64,000 bases of DNA, taken from Pyxicephalus adspersus. Its lineage: Eukaryota; Chordata; Amphibia; Anura; Pyxicephalidae. Shown here in pieces: positions 26,050 to 39,557 of the stretch. Where the stretch lies: assembly GCF_032062135.1 (NCBI RefSeq), contig NC_092864.1:14961535-15025534 (forward strand), written 5' to 3'. The notes under the pieces are model-generated. The model searched no databases. It was not told where the DNA came from and saw nothing but the letters and a program-made list of their open reading frames with translations. The position numbers were made by a program, and so were the translations under genes. Positions within the stretch are counted from its first letter, which is position 1. Each line of letters starts with the position of its first letter.

Positions 26050-26178
26050 CCACAACAGTCAGCACATCCTGGCTAATGTCAGCTTTGATGTGTATCCGGC
26101 CCCGGCGTTCGGTGTGGTCTGTTCCGCAGAGGCTTGGCACGTTCATTACACAGCGTTTGTGTACATTCATCATACATG
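26050..26178 (-). CDS. PRKCB: PRKCB exon 5: end of C1B zinc finger and C1-C2 linker
   Basis: This 129-nt exon encodes [20 protein letters not shown] and [20 protein letters not shown] followed by VV. The first part supplies the last cysteines and the second histidine of the C1B finger (pattern C-x4-H-x2-C-x7-C, intact), which binds zinc and diacylglycerol or phorbol ester. HTERRGRI is the classical PKC linker into the first C2 strand. The linker residues [12 protein letters not shown] differ from mammalian QAHIDREVLIVV as I recall it, but the frame is open. The acceptor is TTTTCTGCAG and the donor GTAAGT. A 109-codon antisense frame crosses this exon and is not a gene. Confidence 0.97.
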
Positions 26179-27787
26179 CTGCAGAAAAGAAAACAAAGGA
26201 TACATTAAAAAAAATATTTCCTAAAAAAAAACAAAAAAACACAAAAAAAAAAACCTTTGAAGAGCTGATAGATATTTCATGTTATAAATATATTTTTTAA
26301 TTACTTTTTTTCCATTGCAAGAGGATCTGCGGACCAAAATGTATCTATTGATCACCACTAGGGTATGTGCAGAAAAGAGCTAAGGTCATGCAGCATGTTG
26401 TTCCAAAACTTTCTAAGTGCCTTCTATCCGCCATAGATGAAAACCCTAACAGAATAGCAATTAGCTGGGAATATTACTATATGCAGGAAACATCTGAGCA
26501 GGGATCTTTATTGCAAAGTAACCAGACAATTGCTTAATTATATTCATATAATATTGAAAATGACTTTTAGATGAGATGTTAGTGATGACAGCCCTGAATC
26601 TTGCAGCAGCAAACCCACGGCAGCAATGTCAGCTTCCTATATTCCAGATTTGATAGGTTCTATTTAGGCTGTCATTTATTATTATGATGATGATACAGTT
26701 AAAGCTACATCTCTAGTAACTTCCACTAGATGTCTCTGTAAGCTAGCTTTTTTGGAAGGCGCTACTCGCCAAGGTCACGCTAAACATATTTTACATTCAT
26801 GCCACGCGCCTGAAATTCACATCTGCATATACAGACGTCTGTGAATCTTTCACAGAAGAGGGAGGAATTTTGCTTTTTGTTCAGCAAACCAAAAACCATT
26901 TGAGGAGTCAAGAGTTCTCATACCGATAGATTTCATTATTAGGCTGAGCAGCTGAGTGCCTTGATCCCTAGCCTACTTTGGAAACAAAATTAAAGGTATA
27001 CTCTTGTAAGGATTAAAACATGAAATTCTCATAAGCAGGCCCACCATTGGTGCATTTGTTGTGCAAAGGAATAAGGTACACGTGACCTTAAATTCAACTG
27101 AAAGTAAAAACTAAAACTAAAAAAGTAAAAACAAAATCTGACTTTTACCAGTGCTGCAGCTTTTCTTGCAAAGCACGTGTGGTTTACCAGTTTAGCTGAA
27201 GTTCACCACAGATATGTGATTGGGGTCATCCACCTCTACCTAGTAATGACTAATTTAACCTTAAACCAAGAGCATTGTAATGCTAAACCCAGAGTCAGCT
27301 TGCAAGTATGTGTTTTAAGTATAATAAAATATATAAAAGGATTTTTTTGAGAAATCCTAAACCACATCCCTTAACATTCATATACTGAAAATAATAAGCA
27401 CATAAGGAAGTTCAAAAGGAAGGGATTTTTGTGATAGAGATACACTAAAGTAGAAAAATGTCTGTATTTTAAGCAAAAGCATTATCACCCGGTACGAGTT
27501 ACAGCTGAAACATACATTTTCTAAATAAATCCAATGTAAAAAAAAAAATTCTGAGAAAAAGTTGGGTGAATCTCAGATGAAAACCTCTGTAATTGGCCTA
27601 ATGGTTAAAAAACTGCTTGCAGCAGTTTCTATTAGAACAGTTAGCATCTTCATATCCACAGATTATGGTAGGTATAGAACAGCCTAATAAAGGTTATCTT
27701 CTTGTTCCTACACATTTCGCATGTAACGGCTTCCTCAGGGGACATAGAGAGAAGTGAATAATTGAAAATGCTCATAATGGACACTAT

Positions 27788-27968
27788 GGCCCTGATTTAT
27801 TAAAGCTCTCCAAGTCTGGAGAGAATACACTTTCATCTGTGAAGCTGGGTGATCCAGCAAACCGGAAATGGATCTGCTCTAGAATTGCAAACATTTGCCT
27901 AAAAGTAGTTGATGACTTTTAGGAAATCCATTCAAGGTATCCTCTCCAGCCTTTATTAAATCAGGGCC
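27788..27968. mobile_element. palindromic MITE, copy with shortened right half
   Basis: The left arm GGCCCTGATTTATTAAAGCT and the inverted right end CTTTATTAAATCAGGGCC are clear. The inner right arm (GATCACCCAGCTTCAC) is deleted. Confidence 0.75.
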
Positions 27969-28667
27969 CATATGTATGTAGATGTCGCAGGTCAACAGCA
28001 AAGGATCCACAAGTACCAGCTGAAAAGTATTGCAGCAGAGCTAGTCTGGAGGTCACAAACTTTCAAGGTCAATCTGGGGCTTAATAGAGACAGTTGCTTT
28101 TGGTTTAAAGAGTAACAGATAGCATAATCTTTAATAGAAACATAGAATTCAAAATGATGGCAAAGCTATGTCCATTAACCAAGGACTTCAGAGGCCAAAA
28201 GAAATAGCAAATTATTTGTGTTACACAATTCCCACTATCAACCAGAGATGCCAAGTTATGTGGCCAGGGATTCACAAACTGAATGCACATGGAGTGGCTA
28301 AGCCCTCCTATCCCTTACACCTTTGCTATCCTCAGAAGCAAGCAATTACCCCTTGTGGAAAGGGCAAGAGAGGTTATCTTGATTCAGAGCATATTTTGGC
28401 TAAGGATATGGCTATCCTTTAATTTAAACTTAGTTACTAAAGCCTCACACAAATCTAACATTTTATAGTCATTGTTTCTAAAACAGCATCTTTAAAGAAA
28501 AAAAGGGATGGGATAGCTAGCCCGGCAGGTCCTCGTTCTTGGGCCATCCTGTTATTGGGGGACATTTTTCTGTCCCAGTCTGCTTGCTGTGTTCTTATAC
28601 TGTCATCCCATCGCACGGGCCTCTAATTAAAATAAACCACAACACACTTTATGCTGGAATAGAGATA

Positions 28668-28846
28668 TGAGCTACTATTGTGTGCTACTTCCTCCTCCTC
28701 TTAGATTGTAAGCTCTTATGGGCAGGGTCTTCTTACTTCCTGAGTCACTGTTTGTATATGTCTGCCATTTACAAACTCTATTTATTGTACAGCGCTGTGT
28801 AATATGTTGGCGTTATATAAATACACTTTAATAATAATAATGGTTA
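28668..28846 (+). mobile_element. L2 LINE 3' end fragment
   Basis: Plus-strand copy of the L2 tail: ACTATTGTGTGCTACTTCCT, CTTAGATTGTAAGCTCTTAT, GTACAGCGCTGTGTAATATG, TTGGCGTTATATAAATACAC and an AATAATAAT end. It matches the reverse complement of the tail at 21413. Confidence 0.8.
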
Positions 28847-29079
28847 TGGCAATTTTATGTTTTGCTTATAGAAGGGATGGCCAAAAATCTTACTAAAGTG
28901 GGAAAAAAACACTAAGCACTAGTACTTTCTTAGCACACCACTGGGCCTAATTGACTGAACTGTCATAAGATCCCAAACCTGGTACAATACCAGATAAAGA
29001 TGTTGGCACCTCTGTAGTAGAAAAGTGAAGTGAAATTTATTTATGCTTTAAAGATCTTGGGATTGGAGGGATGTGGTTA

Positions 29080-29298
<219 letters not shown>

Positions 29299-29521
29299 CT
29301 AGGAGAAGAGAAAAAAAACATTACTACTGCAGAAAAAAAAAAGTCTACACAGTTCTTTTTGATTGAGTAGGAAAGTGAAGAAAGGTCAAGAAAAGTTTTG
29401 ATTCCTGTAAATGCCAGATAGAGTTCACCTATCACAAGTTAGTCATTAGATGACCCACAGCAAGTGGGAAAGATCAGGAATTATGGGGTTACATCGGAGG
29501 AGTCCTAAATCCCAACACGTT

Positions 29522-29926
29522 TCAATGTATTGGCTTCTTCAGGGGAAGTGAAGAGAAATCATATGGATGTATCCAGTGATTTATAAAGCTGGTCATAGAA
29601 GTTAGGGAAGTTTTGAAATGCCAGGGGTACAGGGATTTCTGGGGCTCATGATCAAGGGCAGCACTGAGCAGGGAGAAAAAGTTGGAGGGCATGGCCGCCG
29701 CGCCCAGAGAGAGGTGCAGAGGCACTTGGGTTCTTTGATCCTGTCTATTCACAAGAGCCCAACTAATTTTTTGTAATATAGGCCCCATTGGGTAAAAGTT
29801 CCCCAACCGGATCTGATCTGTGGAGACAATAGGAACTGATAGTAGTAAAATTGACTCAAAGTTTAAAATGCCCAATGGAAAGGGTGAATCTTCCCAGCAG
29901 AGATATAAATACAATACATACTTCAA
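29522..29926 (-). other. unrecognised 134-codon open frame beside a MITE
   Basis: An open frame on the minus strand that contains STDQIRLGNFYPMGPILQKI and SLGAAAMPSNFFSLLSAALD. No domain is recognised. Its 5' end abuts the CAGTGTT-type MITE at 29924. Its 3' end reads into a CCCCTGAAGAAGCC - TTGAAACGTG motif (29515-29545) shared with other dispersed sites. It is probably a fragment of an unidentified mobile element rather than a host gene. Confidence 0.3.
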
Positions 29927-30089
29927 GGTTCTCCCCAGGCCCTTTTAGCTGGGCTCACCACCCAGCACTGTTCAGCACCCACCCGGCTGTTTTTGGGTGG
30001 TTACTAAACAGTTTGGTCACAATACAGGGGCTGCCACCCACCTACAATTTCTTCCCACCTGGCTTAAAAGAATTTCTGGGTTGAGCACT
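29924..30089 (+). mobile_element. CAGTGTT-type MITE (about 165-bp family)
   Basis: The body reads GGTTCTCCCCAGGCCCTTTT, CCCGGCTGTTTTTGGGTGGT, ACAATACAGGGGCTGCCACC and ends TTGAGCAC. Both terminal copies of CAGTGTT have mutated (CAAGGTT; AGCACTC). Confidence 0.75.
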
Positions 30090-30844
30090 CTACTTGACAA
30101 AGGTCCTCCTCATATTCTATTCATCAATATATAACAGAAGATTTTTGTATATAGACCCTCAAAAGAAAAATACTCAAAAAGCATGTCACATTGGAAAAGA
30201 ACAAACACATCACATTTTGTTTGCAAATAGAACAGGACTTTAAAGGCAAAACAAAATCTTATGTTGTCAATGTTGTCTCTTTCAAGCAAGTCAAGAACAT
30301 AATCTGCCCTTTCCTTTCACCCAAATTTTATGCTAACTACCATAAAACACTGCCAAACGAACACTTATACCGAATCTTGGAATCATGATTTACATGTCAA
30401 AGTGACTTTTCTCAGGACTATAATATTTCCCAGCTACCATTTCCCCCTTGCAGTTTTTGCCCACAGATTGTCGCTTTTTTGAACAAGTTGGAAATACCAT
30501 TGGGTGGTATGTTTTCATTTGCTTAAGTCATCAAAGTCCAATTTTATACTTGTTGGTACCGTCATTCTGCTTGTGAAATTTTCATTGCTACTTCAAAAAA
30601 AACAAACATGTTTATGCTGCCTTAATGCAGTTGTGTTGCTGATGACAATTTTGTAGTGTCGGTATTGCAAAGCAGCAGTCTCTCCCTTGCTGTAGGTACC
30701 AGCAAGACGAAACTTTGTTGATGTCTCCTTGCCACATTCAAGATGCTGCACCTTCTTAGGAAGAGCTGGATAGACACCTATGACGTAAGGAGTTGGCTGC
30801 ACCCAAGTGTTTTTGCCACTCCAGATATGCCATTGTGACTTGGT

Positions 30845-30965
30845 CCTTAATCTTTTCCTTATAGATTATAAACTATAGCCCATGCGAATCTTACCTACTG
30901 TGTATGCCACTTGTATGACCTCACTTTGTACAGCGCTGTAGAAGGGGACATACTATATAATTCAA
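30845..30965 (+). mobile_element. degenerate L2-type 3' end
   Basis: ATAGATTATAAACTATAGCC, then TGTATGCCACTTGTATGACC and TTTGTACAGCGCTGTAGAAG follow the order of words in the L2 tail, but with many substitutions. Confidence 0.45.
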
Positions 30966-31129
30966 TATTAAGCTGAATAGGCACAGGTAAGAAACCGAAA
31001 AAGGTCACATTCACGTTCCCCATCCTGCACGAATCTCTAACCATCTGGCATAGACAAGAAAAAATGACACCATCTGTCAGGAGCCTGGCACGAGCACAGT
31101 CACTTAATGTAACAGATTCTCAATTACAC

Positions 31130-31290
31130 AGGAGGGGAAGCGTCACAAAGTGCCTTGGATTGGCAATTAACCAGCTCTGTGCACTTCCATCGATGGCAGC
31201 CAGGGCTTCATTATAAGGCTCTTTGAAGAGCTCTGACTGGAAGACATTTCAATTTCACTTCCATTTGGAGGAGAAGATGAAGTAACGGCA
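31130..31290. other. candidate conserved non-coding segment in intron 3
   Basis: Repeat-free, balanced composition with ATTGGCAATTAACC and TCCATCGATGGCAGCC. It is flagged only by its contrast with its surroundings. Confidence 0.2.
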
Positions 31291-33763
31291 GTCCTTTAAT
31301 GTAGAATGAGGAAGAGACGTAAAAAATTGTTCCCCCAGAAACTGAAATAAGTAAGAAGGGAGCTGATGGAGACGAGATTCCCATGACCGTACTCTACAGA
31401 TGTCTGTGATAGAGCTAATTGAATGTCTCAACTCCTCAGACCTTATGGACAGTTTCTAACAACTGCATAACATTAATGTCCAATGAATGCAGAGTCTGCC
31501 TTAAAAAAGCAAAAAAAATGCAAGATCCTTAATTTATTACAAATGTGCAGATTTTTTTTTTCCATTACACAAACCCACCAGGGAGAGTGGGTGCCCCTTA
31601 CAGTAGGTGAGAGGGCCGGAGAACCAAAAAAGAAGAGATATTACAAAAACAGTCCCCGGAGATATAAGATATCAGGTGGGTTAACTCTCCCACATCTACC
31701 AAAAACAAAAAACTCAGTTTTTTGGTGACTTTGCCCTTTAAAGGTTAGTGTAGAGATTACATTGTGTTTTAGGGTTCAGATGGTGTTTTTAAACCTATTT
31801 AAACCCCACCAATTTTATTTTGATTGCTGACCATGGCTTGGAATATCAATGGGCAAGTTATTCAGAAAACCAGAGAACACAGAAGTTTCAGAGCTTTTTT
31901 AATGTGACTTATCTCTTGGTGGGCTGCTTAGCTGGGAAAGTTCTAAACCTTAAAGTTGAAATCAGGTGGGAGGATTAGGTTTTTATAGTTTTTCAAGATA
32001 AATGGTTATAACTGGTGAATTTTGTACAGATACGCAGTAGCCATCATTCATAATACACCGAAGGCTATCAATCCAGAGATATGCCTTTATAGTGCAGTGA
32101 AGCAAACATTGCAATAGCCTCCCGATTTATCACGGTGTTACATTCTGTTGTGGGTTTTATGACCACACTCCAGGCAAGCAGATGTAAGCTGCGATGTATA
32201 AAGTAAATATGTGATTTAAATCATTTCATGGTCTCAAAAAGGGGATAAATGATAAATTTCTGTCCAGTCACAAGGCTTGGGTACTATCTATATTATTCTG
32301 ATATAATGTAATGCCACTGACAGGATAAATCTGAAGTTAAGTGGTATCATCTAAACCAAACAATGAACCTGTTACCTTTTTACCTTCATTCTACCTTTCT
32401 TTCCTCCTTGTGCTTAATCTATATTTTTATTGGAAATGTAAATCTACCTAAAAGCCATGATTACTTACACAACATTCTGGTCATATGGCAGCCCAGGTCC
32501 CAGGTCTTTTTACTTCTGGTAGTAACCAAGTCACTTCCTTGTGACATGGAAGCTATTCACATGTGTCCATCAAAGGGTTCTCAATGGAGTCCTTACAGGG
32601 ACCTCATAGGGTCCTTAAGTCCTCCAGCATGAAGGCACAATGTGAGAATAGGACACAACACCAACTAGCTAAGCACTGGAGAGAAGAGAGGAATTTCTAA
32701 TCACCGGTCAATGGACCAAAGGAATGAAAGTGTTCCAGGATAATAAATTAAAATACTTCTGGGGGAGCACTTTGTACAAAATTCCATCACTACCCAGGTA
32801 TTTATAACCCCTTGAAGCCTGTTTTACCCACCTAAATCCACTGTCCAGGTCCAACACTGGTGCCATTTTTTCCTACGAGGAATTAGTTATCAAGTGATGT
32901 GGAGGTGCAGTTCTGGACAGTCGCCAGTTGATCCCCTTTTGCTGATCTCACTGTTAAGAAAGTTTCCTCTACTGTATCCTGAGAAGACCCCGCCACTGGA
33001 TAGTCAATAGGTAAGTATCTATGTCACAAAGGCAGTGATATAGAACCCCCCACCCATATACATAAGAAAAGAGAAGATTTGGTACTGAAAATCTAGATGA
33101 CTGAAAATTTAGAAGTGCAAAAAAGTAAGTTAGATGTTTATTTAGTTTCTTAAGACAAGTATACACAGTTCAATCAGTGTGACAGTGAAGAAAAACAGTA
33201 ACATTCTCTTATTGTGAATGGTACAGGAGTATACATATGTATCTGTCGCCCAACCAAAGACTTGGCATGTTGTAGACAGAACATCACAACAAAACATTAA
33301 AAGGAATCAAGGTACTGTACAGAGCCAACCACTAAACAAAAACATCTACGGATTAAATTTTGAAACCTTCCCTTCCCCCCCCTTCTGATATCCTCATGAA
33401 AAACTATTTAGGAATCCAACATCTGAAATATATTGATAAATCATGCACTAGGATCTATTATCCTTAAGTACTTGTATAATTTCAAAGCACATCCGTGGAC
33501 CGAATGTGCCCCTCAGTTTCACTGTATCATTCCAGGTCATACCAGGCTCTTAATCAGCTGATCATTTGTTAACTATCACAAATTTAGGTCAGTGTTTGGA
33601 GTGTTTGGTGCTGTATTCTTATTTCTAAAGGCATTCAATATGTCAAAGAGCATAAGTTTATGAAGTTGGCTCTTTACTTCTACCGTGGAAGGATGATCAG
33701 CCCTGAGCCAATAAGATCACTTTTAAAAGATAAGATAAGCAAACAAAATATTTTCACATCTTT

Positions 33764-33994
33764 TTAGAGGCATGTAATAGGGAAACACAGTCTGTGTCTA
33801 TCTGAAAGTTTCTCCATGTACGCTAGTGCTTCTATCCAGCATTTATGAATCACCGGGCACCACCACAAGAGGTGAAATAGGTTAGGTGCTAATTCCTTGC
33901 ATTTTGGACAGGAAGTCAACTATTCTTTCCAGTTAACATTTGGTGGACAGTTAAAAGCCTGGTGTGCCTGATGCGGTATTTTAAAATGGAGTTC
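33764..33994 (-). pseudogene. L1-like LINE ORF2 C-terminal fragment
   Basis: One reading frame of 77 codons with a single internal stop gives ELHFKIPHQAHQAF and, past the stop, LTSCPKCKELAPNLFHLLWW followed by CPVIHKCWIEALAYMEKLSD. The CPKC - FHLLWWCPVI arrangement is the C-terminal zinc-knuckle-like motif of L1/Tx1-type ORF2 proteins. It ends in a natural-looking stop at 33764-33766. The reverse transcriptase part is not visible to the right, so this is a truncated relic. Confidence 0.7.
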
Positions 33995-35204
33995 CCTCCA
34001 TCTCTCACTTAATATTACCTTCACTGTTCTCCTCCAACCCGTCTGTATGAACTGCCAGGTATCTGGAGGAGATCAGGGTTAAAAAGGACGGCCCACTTCC
34101 CCAGCACCTAGGTAGAAAGGGAGAATTGCGGAAGGATGGCCTCCCTTAAACTGGAGTGAACCCGTATTAAAGATTTGGCCCTGAGAAAGCTTTCTAGTTG
34201 TAAGTATTGGAGAAAGTGTAGATTTTTAATTTAAGCCAAAGATTAGTGGGGTTTGGATAGTCTGAGTGGTTAGAGGAAGCATAGAGTTCAGATTTGTGCT
34301 TTGAAAGGCTAATTGCTTCTTACCCTTGAGATCCAGAAGAAAACAACAGATATAAAATCCCCTCCAACCCCCATAAGGCCAAAAACTTCCATCTGTTCAA
34401 GCAAACCTGCCACTTTGGCACCTATGAGAGCATCTCTAGCACCTGTGACTTTCTTAGCAGCATCCTGGGAAGCCCTAAATATGTGGTGCACATGCATGGA
34501 AATGTCTCAACAACTTCTGAGCTTCACTACACGTCAGCGAGGTCTCTGACCACTTTAATGGGCCAATAGAAGACGCGGGATATTAATGTAAGTTAATTAT
34601 TGTTCACAACCTGAATAAGTGGAAACCTACCTATAATATAAAGGCTGCCACAGCGTATTTCTTTTTAGAACAATGGGCAGGTTAGAAATTGTAACTCGTG
34701 TGACTTCACTGGCTGCTTGCTTCTTTCGAGGCAGCAACTATCATTTCCAGAAAAAGGTCACCAAAGGTATATTACACATGTCTTTAGAGAAATGTTTCTT
34801 TGATGAGCCTGCCCATCTATGCCTGGTTTTTAAACACTGCATAACAAGGCAAAACTCATTAAAAAGTCCAAACCATGGAATAAATCTACCTGGGGCTCCC
34901 TATTACCCAATAAATAGAAAAGCTTCATCCTCAAAAGGAAGCTGATACAAAGCAAACAGAGGAACTGATGAGTGGATGGTTAAAAGCATCCAATCACGGG
35001 GGTGCTGGAGACACACACAGCCTGCACTTCTGTATTCCGAGGCCAGAAAATTACATTTTTTTCACCTCAAATGCACAACAAAGGCTTAATGGGTATTGAA
35101 AAAAGTAGCAATACAGACTGTAATGAGATACTGGCGGATGGAGCACATAGAACAACTGAATTCCCGCATAGAGAAATTAAAGGACAGGGATAATGGTTTC
35201 TAGT

Positions 35205-35290
35205 ACTAGTGATTTATATAACGCCATCATCTCCCATAGTGCTGCACAAAGTAACAGGGATGTCAGGGGTGGGTTATACAGATAATACAA
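35205..35290 (-). mobile_element. possible SINE/L2 tail scrap
   Basis: GATTTATATAACGCCATCAT and GTGCTGCACAAAGTAACAGG resemble the shared SINE/L2 tail. Short and diverged. Confidence 0.35.
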
Positions 35291-36609
35291 TACTTCAAAT
35301 GTGGTGGTGACAACTACAAATTGTTAAAGCAATAACAAAGCATAGGTGAGGAAACTCTGCCTATAAAAACTTAGAAAAATGAACCCTATGAACTGTTTTA
35401 TGTACAGAAATTTTCATTCAGTTGGGTGATAGGAAGCAATAGCTGGTTGGTCAAAAACTGGGTGAGGAGAACAATTTCGTGTTCCAGGTTCCTCCTGCCA
35501 ATGGTATGCAGTAACCTTCATAGGTGTTTCAGCTTTCTACTTTTCCACTTATCCAGTTAGTGTGTCCCATCTTTCATCCACTTTGTACAATGTACAAACT
35601 GTCCGGTGTCCCTGAATTGTCATCTTGTCCCATATTTTGATAAGTTAGTGTATTTATTGATATGATAATAGGTGATGCCGTGTATAAGGCAAAATCCAGC
35701 TTTCTGAGAGAGATGGCAACCTGTCGGTTCTGCTTCCAGGGGATCATGAGTGGAATAGGAAGTACAGATCTTAGGATTCCCTGCCAGCGGGGTTGTCAGG
35801 CTGCTGCCTCTCATTGAAAGCTTGATGTTGCCTTCTACACAAAGGCCAGCAACATCCTTCATCATATTGAGAGAGAGCGGTCACGGAGCTGCAATAACTA
35901 TTTGCTGTCATGGGGCTATGATGAGGCTGGCAGAAGAACCAGCACAGTTATCATGGGGAAAAGACGGACTGGGGCTGATAATGAGAAAAGAGGGAGCGGA
36001 AATGGGGAGAAGCAGATTCCTGGTAATTGTGTCCCAGTAAAAGTACATTGATGTGTACACACACCAGATCATCATGAAGCATTTCTATTTTCCTATGGCA
36101 GCCAGCATATTCGGTGCTGACGGCTCATCTTTAGGGGCAGGTTCAATGAGGGGCTAATCTGCAGAAGGGGCCACTTGGGTGGTCAAATCTGACAAGGGCC
36201 TGGGGATTTTTTTTTTTTTTTTACCTTTTGAATAACTATTAGACACAAAATGTGCATTCATGATTCTAATAAAATAATACCCCTATTGCTTGCATATTTC
36301 ATATAGTCCTTTCAAGCATCTGTGAGAGAAGTTGCCAGGACTGAATTGCAAGGCGCAAGTTCCATCATAATCCACTGACCTGGAATAAGCATGTTAGGAC
36401 ACCTAATATGCTCATGCTTGTTCCAAGTCACTGAATGGGAATTACATAAGAAAGAATTAGGATTACAGTCCTGCAAAATATCAGAAACAAGGAAGCAAAG
36501 GGCATATAAATTTACTCGGTGTAAGATGACCTTTCTGGTATTTCTGGTCTATTTACAAGCATTCAAAAAAGAGGAAAGGAGAAAGATGGTGCTCCAACTT
36601 GTGAATGGA

Positions 36610-37170
36610 AGAGGATCACTGCACTTATATGAAATAGTTGGAAATCCTATTCCAATATCACAGGCATTAATATGAAGTTGTGTCTATGAGAACCTTTACT
36701 CCTCTGGGAAGGCTTTCCACAAGATTTTGAAAAGGGTCTGTAGCATTGTGTACCCATTCAGCCAAAGGAAAAAAAAATAACACAAAAAATGACTTGTGAC
36801 TTTGTCCTTCCAATTCATCCCAAAGGTATTCAAATAGGGTTGAGGTCAGGGCTCTGCACAAGCTCAGTGTACGATCTCGGAATGCTTCCATGCTGGGAAA
36901 TATTTACCTTCAATACACATGCTTGGGATTTATGTCATTCTACCCAGATCAATCACGATTGCTGAAGATCCTGAACCCAGAAAAGGACCATGAGAAGGAG
37001 CAAAGGGAGTTTAGTTCCAATTTAGGTTCCTCTACAATAAACTCATCACAGTATGTCTATGTCTTTGGAGCTGACTTTGTGTACACAGGGCACAGTCATG
37101 CTGGAACATAAAAGGGCTTTCCCATTAATGTCGCCACAAGGTTGAAAGCACACAACTGTCCTAAAGCCGA
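36610..37170 (-). pseudogene. Tc1-like transposase relic, interrupted
   Basis: On the minus strand, 36667-36891 reads LFEYLWDELEG, LAEWVHNATDPFQNLVESLP and RGVKVLI, the C-terminus of a second Tc1-like transposase family (EW then LVxSLPRRVxAVI). Sequence upstream at 37100-37165 (TGTGTGCTTTCAACCTTGTG) belongs to the same family but is separated by unrelated DNA at about 36895-37090. It carries stops and frameshifts and is inactive. Confidence 0.75.
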
Positions 37171-39557
37171 ACTACAACCAAAAACAAGATAACAATGAAT
37201 TACCCATTCAAACGTAAACTAAAAAACCTGGTCACCCCCTGTGCTGCAATATTGCTTTTTGAAAGCCAGTATTTTACAGGCCTAACCCATGTCTGCATCA
37301 CAAGACTGACCAACCAACTAACAGTACTCTATCCTCACAAGAAATCTTTATAACACCCAGCAATGTCACAATGGCATGCCTGGCCACCCCATAAACCATG
37401 CCTAGCCACCCCATAGGAAATACATGTTTTTTTTTTTATTTATGCTCCAAAAATGTGGTTACCTGAGGAAATGACTACATACAGATATCCTTTAGAACAC
37501 CATAGTGCCCACTGTACAGGGAAAACCTAATATGCAATTATCAATGTAAAGATTCACAATAGGAGCAGCTCAATAATGTCAGCTTCTATACCCTATTTAA
37601 ATTATTCACCATAACATTTCTGTTCCAAGCTTTGTACTGAACAACAGAGGTATGTCTGTATATAAAAATGAGGACAGCAATGCAGGTCAGTAGCAGAAGA
37701 TATGGATGTGTCAGGACAGCCCCGCTGTGTTTGATTGTCTCGTTTGCCGGATTGTTACCGCTTTAGAGATACCATAAGAATGGTGCAACCTGCTGTCAAG
37801 ATTAACCACCCTAATCCTTTTAAATTTATCCCAGCAGAGATCAGTGGTGCCTTGGCGGATATTGAGGCTGTTTAGCTTTTGTTACTAATCATGCAGGTCA
37901 GCTCGTGTGAGCCTTTGACTGCTGCAAATGTTAATTAAACATTTCTACACCTTAGTGGGATGCCCGAAAAACGGTTTTATTCTCTAGGGACATATATGGG
38001 CTCAACCAATTATACTGGGCCTTATATATAAAAAATCTGAAAGAATTTATGTTTGTGCTGACTCTGTTTCAATGCTATAGAAGTAACATATTAGCCAAAA
38101 AACAACCTCTCAAATGATCTATGTAGCCCCAGGCACTGTGGAGTAAATCATTCTTAAATTTTACAGGAGAAACATTTTTCCTTTGCTACATCGGGCTACT
38201 CGTCTCAGCTTGTTCTTTTTAACAGCAGCAATTCTGAAGCTCAGCCCCCTTTTCAATTAGTCTGCTTTCTCGATCTTCTCTTTCTACAGTTAAATACCAC
38301 ATGCTAATATGGCAATTTGTAAATTATGGCACCACCTCTTAAGTCGCCATTGCAGTAACCGCTAAATTTGAAAACAAAAACAAAAAAATTTGATTATTAT
38401 ATGTTTTCTATATCACTACAGGACACAATGAAACAGGGGTCAGTGGTTGAAACTATACAGTGCAGGCGTCTGATAAACCCAGAAGTGTGCCAGATAAAAA
38501 AAACATTTAAAGAACCATATTTCTTCAATACAGGGGTCCAGGTGTAGAAGAAGACGGATATCTAAGAATTCCAAAAATCTACGTTTTCTCTTTAAGTTTG
38601 AGCTTTCCATATTGGCCAACGCAACAGAAAATGTTCCACCAAAAATGCAAAAAAACCAAAAAACTTTTCTTACGGAGTTTAAACAGCGTTCAAAAAGAGG
38701 AACCAAGTTTTTCACTTCTCCTTAAACTTTCCTAAACTGAGAAAACAATGTATCTTTTTTTACATTTAGACACAACTTTGCCAACACTAAGTAGCAGCAG
38801 ATAGTGGTGTAAAATGTGTGCAGGTCACAAAGTGCAAAAATATAATTGGTGGCACACAGCAATAACACCATGACATTGGATTTATACCTCCTGCAGAGCA
38901 CAAAATAAATCCAACTAGCTTTTGATTTTTAAAAACCGGTCCTCTTTGATTTTAATCTCCTGCTTTTCTACTTGCCAGCGGTCACTATGTTTGAAAAGCC
39001 AAGCATGTCGCGGTTTGTCTCGTCTTTCTGAAACAGCTGTATGATTAAGCTGGAAGCAGATGGATTACGCAGATTCTTCAGATATTTCCCATACGTATTA
39101 ACCAAAATAAATAAATCCACCCCCAGTCAAGGATCTATTTGCATGGAAAACATAAGGAGAAGGATTTGCAGTTGGCCACAGCTCACAGTTTCATTTGTTG
39201 AGTGGGTGCAATGAGATGTGAAGTCACTGCAAAGACACATTTATAAATGCACAAAATAATATCAGCAGCTCAGCACACATGTGATATACAGACATATACA
39301 TACAGCTGTATTAATTAGAATGTATCTGTAAGTAGGCTCAGCCAGTCTTGTGATGCAGACTCCTCTGGCACACATTGGACCCCTGGATGAAGACTAGACA
39401 ATTTCTTAAATCTGGCATCTCATGTTACTTCTGTACCCCCAGTCTGATCATCATACCCAGCGTATACTATAACGTTTGTGCACTTTTATGCCTACAACGG
39501 TCAAAATTTATTGGATGCCTCTCCAAAGTATTGAGTTCAATTGTTTCCAGTCAATCA

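Noticed and set aside
25971..26300. 109-codon plus-strand open frame
   Set aside because: Antisense shadow of PRKCB exon 5, ending in A-rich low-complexity DNA.
34309..34497. Small gene from the 62-codon minus open frame
   Set aside because: It has a coding-like texture, but no recognised domain, no partner exon and no promoter. It is more likely chance or an unidentified repeat.
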